Assembly (NCBI RefSeq): GCF_020400825.1
Contig: NZ_JAINVH010000009.1
Location: forward strand, 1-64,000
Reading direction: 5' to 3'
DNA length: 64,000 nt
From: Streptomyces sp. HPF1205
GTDB lineage: Bacteria > Actinomycetota > Actinomycetes > Streptomycetales > Streptomycetaceae
The notes under the pieces are model-generated. The model searched no databases, was not told the origin of the DNA, and was given only the letters and a program-made list of their open reading frames with translations. Each line of letters begins with the position of its first letter. The stretch's first letter is position 1. The position numbers were made by a program, and so were the translations under genes. Below, piece after piece: positions 25,273 to 33,446 of the stretch.

Positions 25273-26939
25273 GAAGCGTCCACCGGCCCACCGTCACCGG
25301 CCCGATCGGAACCCGGAGTCCGGCCGGATCCCTGGGCCCGCCCGGATCCCCCCGCCCGGCTCAACCCCTCGGACTCGCCGGGCCCTTCCGGCGCGGAACC
25401 CTCCGCCCCGGCCCCTTGAGCCCCGGCCCCTTGCCCCCCGGCCCCCCCGGCCCCGTCGGCGAACGCGTACCCGCACTCCTCGCAGTGCCGCGGCCTCGCC
25501 GCCGTCGTCACGGCATGGCAGCGCGGGCACTCGCGCCGCACCGGGCCGCCGCCCTCCGGCGGGAGCTGGGTCTTGTCGACGGGGTCGGAGTCGGGGGCCC
25601 CGGTCCTGGCCGACTCCAGTCCGATGAGCTGGATGTAGCCGCGCGACATGCCCTGGCGTACGCGCGGTCTGCCGTCGGGGCCGATGCTGGACACTTTGCG
25701 CAGCAGCGCCAGCCGCTCGGTGTCGCCCAGGATCGCGGCCAGTTCGAGGGCGAGGGCCAGCTCCCGGTCGGCCTCCGGCCACCGCTCGTTCTGGGCGGCG
25801 TCGGCGCACGCCCGCATCGCCATGCCCAGTTCGCGAAGGCTCTCGGCCTGGGTGAGGCTCGGCGGCGGGTTGAACCTGAAGTCCGGCGTGGCGCGCCTGC
25901 GTACGATCAGTGCCTGCGTGTCGGCGCACGGCTCGCGGCTCGCGTCGGCACGTTCCGCGCGCAGCGTGACGCGGGCGGCGCGCACCTCCTCCTCGACGGG
26001 CAGGGCGTCGGGATCGAAACGCAGCGACACGTGGTACTGCCGGTCCTCCGGCGGCCACGCGCCCAGCGGGATGTGGATCTCGCCGTCCCGCTCCTGCCGC
26101 TGTCCGGTCAGATCGGCCTCGACGGGCCGGGTCTGGCGGACGAAACCCAGCCGGAACAGGGAGCTCAGGCCCAGCCCCAGGTAGACCCGGGGCACGAGGA
26201 TACGGCGGGCCTGCTGCATGAGCCGGGTGAAGTCCCCGGTGAGGTCGGAGATCTCCACGACGGCTCGGGCGGTGCCGTGCAACGCCCCTGTGATCCGCAG
26301 CAGTTCGTCGTACTGCCAGTCGTCGCCGAGCCCCCGGACGTCGCACACGAACCGGTCGGCGCACGCGGCGAGCGCCTCGTCGAGCTGCTCGGAGGTCTCG
26401 TGCTCGTTCTTGCCGTCGGTGTAGAGCACGGCGTGGCGTACGGTGCCGCTCGCGGGCACCGGCGCGGTCGCGAACAGTGCGTCGGCGCGGGTCAGCCACT
26501 TCCCGATCGCGGTGCCGCCCCCGGGGAGCTGGACCAGGACGCGGTTCCTGGCCGCCTCCCTGACGGCGGCGTCGACCCGGGCGAGGCCGCCGTCCGGCGG
26601 GTAGATCACCTCGGCCTCGTGGTTTCCGGCGACGATCCCCAGGTAGGTGCCGTCCCGCAGGGCGTCGACCGCCGCGCACATCGCGCGTTTCGCCTCGTTC
26701 AGCTTGCCGCTGCCCGCCATGGACAGCGACTTGTCCATGATCAGGACCTCGGCGGCCGCCGTTTCGGCCGGCGGGTCCGACGTGGGGCGGGCCCTGATGG
26801 TGAGGAGCGCGTCCGCCCGGCTCTCGTCGAACGCCAGGTCCGACGACGCGTCCAACTCGACGGAGAATTCCAGCGGTAATGGTGTCCTGGCCCCCACCTG
26901 CACCACCTGACTGTCTTGTCGCACACTCTCTTGCGGCAT
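25269..26939 (-). CDS. von Willebrand factor A domain protein with zinc ribbon
   Basis: The 556-residue cytosolic protein carries a vWA domain (about 60-240) with an intact metal-ion site: DKSLS (Asp69, Ser71, Ser73), GGGTAIGKWL for the Thr and LYTDGKNEH for the later Asp. A beta-rich middle (about 260-360) and a helical part (about 365-440) follow, then a zinc ribbon with CPRC and CEEC (about 480-500) and a Gly/Ala-rich tail. vWA domains bind partner proteins through the bound metal. It stands between the kinase gene (22-base gap, AAGGGGGG ribosome site) and the GlnX-like gene, so it is probably a partner or target of the kinase. Confidence 0.85.
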   Translation of the reverse strand: MPQESVRQDSQVVQVGARTPLPLEFSVELDASSDLAFDESRADALLTIRARPTSDPPAETAAAEVLIMDKSLSMAGSGKLNEAKRAMCAAVDALRDGTYLGIVAGNHEAEVIYPPDGGLARVDAAVREAARNRVLVQLPGGGTAIGKWLTRADALFATAPVPASGTVRHAVLYTDGKNEHETSEQLDEALAACADRFVCDVRGLGDDWQYDELLRITGALHGTARAVVEISDLTGDFTRLMQQARRILVPRVYLGLGLSSLFRLGFVRQTRPVEADLTGQRQERDGEIHIPLGAWPPEDRQYHVSLRFDPDALPVEEEVRAARVTLRAERADASREPCADTQALIVRRRATPDFRFNPPPSLTQAESLRELGMAMRACADAAQNERWPEADRELALALELAAILGDTERLALLRKVSSIGPDGRPRVRQGMSRGYIQLIGLESARTGAPDSDPVDKTQLPPEGGGPVRRECPRCHAVTTAARPRHCEECGYAFADGAGGAGGQGAGAQGAGAEGSAPEGPGESEGLSRAGGSGRAQGSGRTPGSDRAGDGGPVDAS

Positions 26940-26961
26940 GCCCCCCTTGCACTTCAGGAGA

Positions 26962-29553
26962 CTAGCGTCCCAGATGTTCCACCGGAACGGGATTGCCCGG
27001 TACGGATTGACCGGTAGTGGATTGATCGGTATGGGATCGACCGGTACTGGATCGACCGGTACCGGATTGCCCCGCGGGGGACGGCGACGTACGGGATCCG
27101 GCGACCGGCGGACGGCCGGATCCGCCCCGGCGCGCGCCCCAGCGCCGCTTCAGCGGCGGACGCAGCCGGTTGGCCAGGTCGATGAGGGCGACGTAGTCGT
27201 GCTCGGTGCGTACGTGGGGGCCGAGCCGGCGAACCGTCTCGGACAGCGCCAGCCGCTCCCGGCCGAGCAGGTGCCCGGGCAGATACCGCGCGTACTGGAG
27301 CTCGGCCCGCAGCCCGGCGGCCGAGGCGGGGTCGACGGCCAGCCCGGCCAGCAACTGCTCGGCCCGCGCCAGGTCGTCCGGGGAGGGCGCGGGCGAGCCG
27401 GCGGCGACGGTCACCAGCAGGCGTACGGCCGCCACGCGCGCCTCCCGCTCGTACCGGAATTCCTGCGCGAGACGTTCCGCGGTGGCCACCGCCTCCGCGC
27501 GGCGGCCGGCCAGCAGGTGGACGCGGGCGAGGCCGAAGCCCGCGGCGCCGAGGGCCGGCGTCGTGCCGAAGACGGTCGCGTAATGCGCCTGGGCGACTTC
27601 GAGGTCGCCGGCGAGTTCGGCGCACAGGCCGAGCGCGAGCTGGGGGATCAGCTCGCCCGGCAGGGCGCGGCGCACCTCGGTGAACCTCGCGGTGGCCGTG
27701 GCCACGGCGGCGCGCGCCTTCTCACCCGGGTCCGCGCCCCCTGCCCCACTCACGCCCGGGTCCGCGCCCCCTGCCCCACTCACGCCCGCGCCCGGGTCCG
27801 CCTCTCCCTCCGCCTCTCCCCCCGTTTCCATGCCGGCCAGCGCGATCAGCCCCGCGTACCACGAACGCAGCCAGTGCCATGTCGGCAACCTGGCGTGGGA
27901 GAGGGCGCGTTCGGCCAGCTCAGGGTCCATCCTGCGCAGGGCGAGCCGGCTTTCGGCCAGCGCGCTCTCGGCGGCGTCGCCCAGGTCCGGCTCGTCGGGG
28001 TCGCCGAGCGGTGTCGGGAGCGCCACCGCGATGGTCCCTGGTGCCGGTGGGACGAAGGCCGGGGGCAGTACCAGGGCCTCGTCCTCGGTCTGGGTCGCTT
28101 CCAGCCAGTGGGACAGGGGGCGCGCGGCCCCCAGCCCGCCGTGCAGCGGCTCCGCCATCGAGCCGAACAGCGCCGACAGCCGGGTCACCTGGCGCAGCGT
28201 CGGCGGCGCCGCCACCACCTGCCGTATCACCCCGCTGAGCTGCTCACCGAACTGGCGCGCCGAGGAGAACCTGCGGCTGGGCACCGCCGTGTCGGTGGCG
28301 CGCTTGATCAGCAGGTGCAGCGAGTCGATGCCGGGCGCGGTGCGCTCGCGCAGATGCGAGCGGCACACCTCCTCCAGCGTCGTGCCGAGGCAGAACAGGT
28401 CGAAGCCGGGCGTGGGGTCGAGGTGCTCCCTGTCCTCGGGCGGAGGCGCGTACAGGGGGGTGTAGGCGGTGACCGGTCCCTTGTCCTTCGTCAGCGACCG
28501 CACCGAGCCGAAGTCGATCAGCCGCACCCGGTCGCGGGCACCGGCGGAGTTCTCCTCCTTGAAGCGGATGATGTTCACCGGCTTGACGTCGCAGTGCAGC
28601 AGCCCCCTGGAATGCAGGTAGTCCAGCGCCTGGAGGATGCGGAGGCCGTGCGCGAGGAGGTGTTCGAGCCGGTCACCCGGGCGCGCGGCGAGCGGCACTC
28701 CGGGGATGTACTCCAGCACCAAGTGCGGGCCCTCCGCCTCGTAACCAAGGATGCGGACGATGCTGTCGTGCCGCAGGCCCACCAGGACGTTCCGCTCGTA
28801 CAGGGCGGTCCTGGCCACGGAGGTGTTGCCCAGCTTCTTCAGCACCACGTCCGTGGCGAGGTTGCGGTCGTGGGCGAGGTACGCGGCGCCGTACGCGCCG
28901 GCGCCGAGGTAGCGCTCGACCTCGTACCGCTCGGCGATGACCAGGCCGAGGAGCTGGGTGAAGTCGAACGGGGTTCCGCAGGTGGGGCAGAAGCCGGAGG
29001 TACGGCCGGGCACCCCGTCGTGGCCGCGCCCGACCGGCGCCCCGCAGGCCGGGTTGCCGCAGAAGCGGTGCTCCTCGGCGACCGGGCCTGACTGCTGCGC
29101 GGGGGTCTCGGCGCCGGGCGGCCCGGCCGGTCCGGGCGGTTCCGGCGGCCCGGGCGTGTCGGCGAGGTCGAGCCCGTACCACGGGTCGGGGCGTACGTTG
29201 GCCACGCCGATGCTGACGTCGTGCCGGCCGGTGGGCGACCCCGTGCCGGAGCCTGTGCCGCGGCCCGTCCTTCGCGTGCCGCCGAGGCCGGGCCCGTTCC
29301 CCGGACCGCTCACCGCCCGTCCGTATGTCGAGCCGCTCGCCGAGCCGCTCGTCGAGCCGCTCCCCCTGCCGTTCCCCGCCCCGTTCCCCTTGCCGGGGAC
29401 CGCCCCGCTCCCCGCGCCGCCACCGGCCCCCTCCCGCGGGCCCGGCACCTGCCGCAGCGGCTTGCGGCCGCACGCGCTGCAGAAACCCCCGTCGATCACA
29501 CCCCGCCCGCAGTCCGGGCGGTCACACCTGTCGGCGGCCTCAGACGTCGGCAT
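26962..29553 (-). CDS. PknG-like serine/threonine protein kinase with zinc ribbons and TPR-like tail
   Basis: The 863-residue protein opens with two zinc ribbons (Cys10/15/25/28, and a second CGNPAC...CPTC pair before the kinase). The kinase domain has YLGAGAYGAAYLAHD (glycine loop), VVLKKL (Lys), LLHCDVKPVNIIRF (catalytic loop without the RD arginine) and LIDFGSV; the APE motif is replaced by APPPED. The C-terminal half is a helical repeat region like TPRs (AELAGDLEVAQAHYATVFGT). N-terminal zinc ribbon, non-RD kinase and TPR tail are the PknG architecture. Start 29553 is chosen because GAGGAGGGGG precedes it; it overlaps the protease gene by 14 bases. Expected role: phosphorylate a regulator when the outer ligand is bound. 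Confidence 0.87.
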   Translation of the reverse strand: MPTSEAADRCDRPDCGRGVIDGGFCSACGRKPLRQVPGPREGAGGGAGSGAVPGKGNGAGNGRGSGSTSGSASGSTYGRAVSGPGNGPGLGGTRRTGRGTGSGTGSPTGRHDVSIGVANVRPDPWYGLDLADTPGPPEPPGPAGPPGAETPAQQSGPVAEEHRFCGNPACGAPVGRGHDGVPGRTSGFCPTCGTPFDFTQLLGLVIAERYEVERYLGAGAYGAAYLAHDRNLATDVVLKKLGNTSVARTALYERNVLVGLRHDSIVRILGYEAEGPHLVLEYIPGVPLAARPGDRLEHLLAHGLRILQALDYLHSRGLLHCDVKPVNIIRFKEENSAGARDRVRLIDFGSVRSLTKDKGPVTAYTPLYAPPPEDREHLDPTPGFDLFCLGTTLEEVCRSHLRERTAPGIDSLHLLIKRATDTAVPSRRFSSARQFGEQLSGVIRQVVAAPPTLRQVTRLSALFGSMAEPLHGGLGAARPLSHWLEATQTEDEALVLPPAFVPPAPGTIAVALPTPLGDPDEPDLGDAAESALAESRLALRRMDPELAERALSHARLPTWHWLRSWYAGLIALAGMETGGEAEGEADPGAGVSGAGGADPGVSGAGGADPGEKARAAVATATARFTEVRRALPGELIPQLALGLCAELAGDLEVAQAHYATVFGTTPALGAAGFGLARVHLLAGRRAEAVATAERLAQEFRYEREARVAAVRLLVTVAAGSPAPSPDDLARAEQLLAGLAVDPASAAGLRAELQYARYLPGHLLGRERLALSETVRRLGPHVRTEHDYVALIDLANRLRPPLKRRWGARRGGSGRPPVAGSRTSPSPAGQSGTGRSSTGRSHTDQSTTGQSVPGNPVPVEHLGR
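26990..27070. repeat. 15-base tandem repeat at the kinase gene 3' end
   Basis: About five imperfect copies of GGATTGACCGGTAGT lie in frame and write the C-terminal tail of the kinase (GQSGTGRSSTGRSHTDQS). The period is a multiple of three, so copy-number change would keep the frame. Confidence 0.8.
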
Positions 29554-31291
29554 CGGCCTCCCCCTCCTCACCCTCGATGCGGCGGTTGACCGCGTCGCTG
29601 AAGCGCCTGATCCGGCGGCGCGCGGCCCGCAGGTCTATCGGCGGGGTCTGCGACTCGCGCGCGGCGGCCGTGTAGAGCTCCCCGAGCTCCGCGTCCTCGT
29701 CGCCGAAGTGCCGCGCGGCCCGCACCCGCTGCAGCTCCAGGGTCTTGCGCAGGTCCTCCAGCGCCGTGATCATCTGCCGCAGGTCCTCCTGGAAGGCGGT
29801 CGCACGGGCGAGGGCCGAGTCCGCGCGGGAACGGATCGCGGCGAGTTCGTGCTCCTGCCCGGTGCCCCGGGACACGGCCAGGCGCAGGCGTAACCGGGGC
29901 GCGACGGCGGTCGGCGCCCGTGGCGCGGTCAGGAACGTCAGGCCGTACTCGGCCTGCAGCAAGGCGGCGGCCTCCTCCTCGGCGGCCAGGTCGCGTACGG
30001 CGGCCTCGGCCGCGTCCAGGGTGACGCCGCCTTTCCCGGCGTCCGCCGGAAGCTGCTCGGGATCCAGCGCCACCTCGTACGACAGCCCCGCCGGCGGCCG
30101 GCCCTCGAAGCCCAGGACGAGCCGCAGACCGCGCGACCTGGCGCCGCGGGCCAGCCGCGCGAGCATCCTCCGTACGAGCGCGTCCGGGTCCTCGGCCAGG
30201 TCGACGCCGCCGACCACCAGGCACGCGGGCGGACGGCGGCGCAGCATCTGGTTGACGACGTCGGTGTCCGTGCCGCCGGCCAGCCCGAACCTGCCGACGA
30301 GGTACGAACGCAGGTCCTCGACGCCTTTGCCGCGGGCGTCGTACGCCGCGTCGATCGCGCCCAGGCCGAGGACGGTGTCGCGCGGCTGGGCGGTGAGCTC
30401 GGCGTCGGACAGGCCGACCCTGGCCGCGGGGTCGGCGGTCCCCACCAGGCGTACCAGCCACGAACTGCCCGCGCCCGTCGCGCCCCCGGTGCCGACCACC
30501 ACCGTGCCCGCCCACTTGCCGCCGAGCAGGCGGGTGAGCTCCTGGGTGAGCGCCAGCCGCAGCGAGTCGCCGAGCACGTCCTCGCCGCCGTCGCCGCCCT
30601 CGCCCTCACGCGGCGGGCCGCCGCCCGATCCCAGGTCGTTGCCGGGACTGCCGTCGGTGACCCGTTCGATCTCCGGCAGGTAGCGCTCGATGGTCTCGGC
30701 CGACAGCATCCAGGCGGCGCGGGCACCCCCGTCCACGAAGTCGGCGACCACGATGCCGATCACGCGGCCCTTGAACTCGCCTTCCGTGAGCGTCACCCCG
30801 GCCCCCGAGTAGCCCGGCTCGATCCAGGGGCCGCCCGGCCGCACCTGGTTGAGCAGCACCCACTCCCCTTCGCGGCCCCCGGCCGGCCCCAGCTCCGCCT
30901 CCGCCCCCATGCCGATGTCCCGGGAGGCGTACGGAAAGCCGTACGCGCTCACCCGCCCGCCGGACACGGGTGCCCGCCGCAGTGTCGTGCGGGTACCGCA
31001 GTCGGCCGGGTCGTCGAGCCGCAGCAGCGCCACGTCACCGCGCTGCGTGCCCATCTCGTGCACCCAGGAGTCGGGCGAGACCCGCGCCGTGCGCGTCCAC
31101 TCCGGCCTGCACGCGACGCTGGTGATCCGCAGGTGCGGCGCCCGCCCCCCGGGCTCGGCCCCCGCGTCCCGCACCACGTGCGCACACGTCAGGACATGCC
31201 GGTCGTCCAGCAGGACGCCCGCCCCGCACACGGTCCCGTCCGCGTCGTCCACCCTGACCCGCCAGGGGTCCTCCGTGTGGTGATGCCCCAT
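29540..31291 (-). CDS. Trypsin-like serine protease fused to a degenerate P-loop (STAND-like) region
   Basis: The 583-residue protein begins with a chymotrypsin-fold protease: LTCAHVV (His38), RGDVALLRLDD (Asp86) and EPGYSGAG (Ser162) form the triad. There is no signal peptide, so it works in the cytosol. Residues about 240-430 look like an inactive NTPase: VVVGTGGATGAGSS resembles a Walker A loop without its Lys, followed by ACLVVGGVDLAEDPDALVRR at the Walker B position. A helical end (AIRSRADSALARATAFQEDL onward) follows. It is the first gene of the six-gene operon and divergent from htpG. Trypsin with inactive STAND modules are parts of conflict systems of multicellular bacteria; the STAND reading is inference. 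Confidence 0.8.
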   Translation of the reverse strand: MGHHHTEDPWRVRVDDADGTVCGAGVLLDDRHVLTCAHVVRDAGAEPGGRAPHLRITSVACRPEWTRTARVSPDSWVHEMGTQRGDVALLRLDDPADCGTRTTLRRAPVSGGRVSAYGFPYASRDIGMGAEAELGPAGGREGEWVLLNQVRPGGPWIEPGYSGAGVTLTEGEFKGRVIGIVVADFVDGGARAAWMLSAETIERYLPEIERVTDGSPGNDLGSGGGPPREGEGGDGGEDVLGDSLRLALTQELTRLLGGKWAGTVVVGTGGATGAGSSWLVRLVGTADPAARVGLSDAELTAQPRDTVLGLGAIDAAYDARGKGVEDLRSYLVGRFGLAGGTDTDVVNQMLRRRPPACLVVGGVDLAEDPDALVRRMLARLARGARSRGLRLVLGFEGRPPAGLSYEVALDPEQLPADAGKGGVTLDAAEAAVRDLAAEEEAAALLQAEYGLTFLTAPRAPTAVAPRLRLRLAVSRGTGQEHELAAIRSRADSALARATAFQEDLRQMITALEDLRKTLELQRVRAARHFGDEDAELGELYTAAARESQTPPIDLRAARRRIRRFSDAVNRRIEGEEGEADADV

Positions 31292-31430
31292 CCCGCCACC
31301 GTATTACGGTATGCGGCCAACCTCTCCCGGCCTGTGGAAAACCCGCCCTGCGGGTTGCCCGGGGCGATCTACAGTTGATGTCAGTACTCGTCACCTGGTG
31401 ACCCGAGAAGGAGCAGAGGACTCAACGGAA

Positions 31431-33398
31431 ATGGCGACCGAGACGTTCGAGTTCCAGGTGGAAGCCCGTCAGCTTCTGCAGATGATGATTCACTCGATCT
31501 ACTCCAACAAGGACGTGTTCCTTCGCGAGCTGATCTCCAACGCCTCCGACGCGCTGGACAAGCTGCGGCTGGAGGCACTGCGGGACGATGCGCCGGGCGC
31601 GGACGTGTCCGACCTCCACATCGCCCTGGAGGCGGACCCGCGGGCCCGTACGCTCACGGTCCGCGACAACGGGATCGGCATGTCCCGCGACGAGGTGGTC
31701 GAACTCATCGGCACCATCGCCAACTCCGGTACGGCGGCCTTCCTGCGGGAGCTGAAGGAGGCCGGGGACGGCGCGGCCGCGGAGGGGCTGATCGGGCAGT
31801 TCGGTGTCGGCTTCTACTCCAGCTTCATGGTCGCCGAGGAGGTCACGCTGCTGACCCGGCGCGCGGGCGAGAAGCAGGGCACCCGCTGGACGTCCAGCGG
31901 CGAGGGCACGTACACGGTGGAGACCGTCGACGACGCGCCGCAGGGCACCTCGATCCTGCTGCGCCTGAAGCCCGAGGACGCCGAGGACCAGCTCCACGAC
32001 TACACCTCGCCGTGGAAGCTGCGGGAGATCGTCAAGCGGTACTCGGACTTCATCACCTGGCCGATCCGGATGGTGCCGCGGCCGGCGGACAGCGCCGGCG
32101 CGGGGGAGACCGGGGAAGCCGCGGACGACGCGGAGACCGCGGAGGACGGGGAGAGCGGTGCCGCGCCCGCCGAACCCGAGACCCTCAACTCGATGAAGGC
32201 CCTGTGGGCCCGCTCGCGCGACGAGGTCACCGACGACGAGTACCACGAGCTGTACAAGCACATCAGCCACGACTGGAGCGACCCGCTGGAGACCATCCGC
32301 CTGCAGGCGGAAGGCACCTTCGAGTACCAGGCGCTGCTGTTCATCCCTTCCCACGCGCCCCAGGACCTGTTCCTGCAGGGCTACAAGCGCGGTGTCCAGC
32401 TCTATGTGAAGCGCGTCTTCATCATGGACGACTGCGAAGCACTGATGCCGCCCTACCTGCGGTTCGTCAAGGGTGTCGTGGACGCGGCGGACCTGTCGCT
32501 CAACGTGTCCCGCGAGATCCTGCAGCAGGACCGTCAGATCCAGCTGATGCACCGCCGGCTGGCGAAGAAGGTGCTCTCGACGGTGAAGGACATGATGTCC
32601 GCGCACCCCGAGCGGTACGCCACCTTCTGGCACGAGTTCGGCCGTGTCGTGAAGGAGGGACTGCTGAGCGACGCGGAGAACCGCGACGCCATCCTGGGCG
32701 TGTCCTCCTTCGCCACGACCCACGATGCCGAGCAGCCGACCACGCTCGCGCAGTACGTGGAGCGCATGAAGGAGGGCCAGGAGCACATCTACTACCTGAC
32801 GGGCGAGTCCCGGCAGGCCATCGAGAACTCGCCGCACATGGAGGCGTTCCGGGACCGCGGCGTCGAGGTGCTGCTGCTGACCGACCCGGTCGACGAGGTG
32901 TGGGTCGACACGGCCCCCGCGTTCGACGGCAAGGAGTTCCGTTCCGTCGCCAAGGGCGACGTCGACCTCGGCACCAAGGAGGAGAAGGAGGCGGCGGACA
33001 CCGAGCGGGAGAAGCAGCGCGAGGAGTTCGCGGGCGTGCTGGCCTGGATGACCGAGCGGCTGAGCGACCACGTCAAGGAGGTCAGGCTCTCCTCGCGCCT
33101 CACCGTCTCGCCCGCGTGCGTCGTCTCGGACACGTACGACGCGACCCCGGCGCTGGAGAACCTCTACCGGGCCATGGGCCAGGAGATCCCCCGCGCCAAG
33201 CGGATCCTCGAACTGAACCCGAAGCACCCCCTGGTGACCGCCCTCAACCGCACTCACGGCGAGCGCCCGGACGACCCCGCCCTGGCCGAGACGGCCGAAC
33301 TCGTCCACAATCTCGCCCTCCTCGCGGAAGGCAGCGAGCCGACCGACCCGGCCCGCTTCGTCAAGCTGATGTCCGACCGCCTCGAACGCACCCTGTGA
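31431..33398 (+). CDS. htpG: Molecular chaperone HtpG (Hsp90)
   Basis: The 655-residue ATP-dependent chaperone starts ETFEFQVEARQLLQMMIHS. The GHKL nucleotide site is complete: ELISNASDALDK (Asn37), DNGIGM (79-84) and GQFGVGFYS. The middle domain contains LYVKRVFIMDDCEALMPPYL and the client/ATP lid Arg segment NVSREILQQDRQI. An acidic linker (about 215-245) is longer than usual. ATG 31431 is chosen over an upstream in-frame codon because GAGAAGGAGCAGAGG precedes and homologues start here. A DnaA-like TGTGGAAAA lies in the 139-base divergent gap. Confidence 0.95.
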   Translation: MATETFEFQVEARQLLQMMIHSIYSNKDVFLRELISNASDALDKLRLEALRDDAPGADVSDLHIALEADPRARTLTVRDNGIGMSRDEVVELIGTIANSGTAAFLRELKEAGDGAAAEGLIGQFGVGFYSSFMVAEEVTLLTRRAGEKQGTRWTSSGEGTYTVETVDDAPQGTSILLRLKPEDAEDQLHDYTSPWKLREIVKRYSDFITWPIRMVPRPADSAGAGETGEAADDAETAEDGESGAAPAEPETLNSMKALWARSRDEVTDDEYHELYKHISHDWSDPLETIRLQAEGTFEYQALLFIPSHAPQDLFLQGYKRGVQLYVKRVFIMDDCEALMPPYLRFVKGVVDAADLSLNVSREILQQDRQIQLMHRRLAKKVLSTVKDMMSAHPERYATFWHEFGRVVKEGLLSDAENRDAILGVSSFATTHDAEQPTTLAQYVERMKEGQEHIYYLTGESRQAIENSPHMEAFRDRGVEVLLLTDPVDEVWVDTAPAFDGKEFRSVAKGDVDLGTKEEKEAADTEREKQREEFAGVLAWMTERLSDHVKEVRLSSRLTVSPACVVSDTYDATPALENLYRAMGQEIPRAKRILELNPKHPLVTALNRTHGERPDDPALAETAELVHNLALLAEGSEPTDPARFVKLMSDRLERTL

Positions 33399-33404
33399 CC
33401 CGCC

Positions 33405-33445
33405 CCCCGCGGGCGCCGGCCATCCCCGGCCCGGCGCCCGCGGGG
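33405..33445. terminator. Strong terminator between htpG and the P450 gene
   Basis: A perfect 15-base stem (33405-33419 with 33431-33445) directly follows the htpG stop and abuts the end of the convergent P450 gene. It marks the left edge of the biosynthetic cluster. Confidence 0.8.
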
Positions 33446-33446
33446 C

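Noticed and set aside
26990..27070. Possible CRISPR-like array
   Set aside because: Units are 15 bases, imperfect, have no spacers and lie in frame within the kinase gene.
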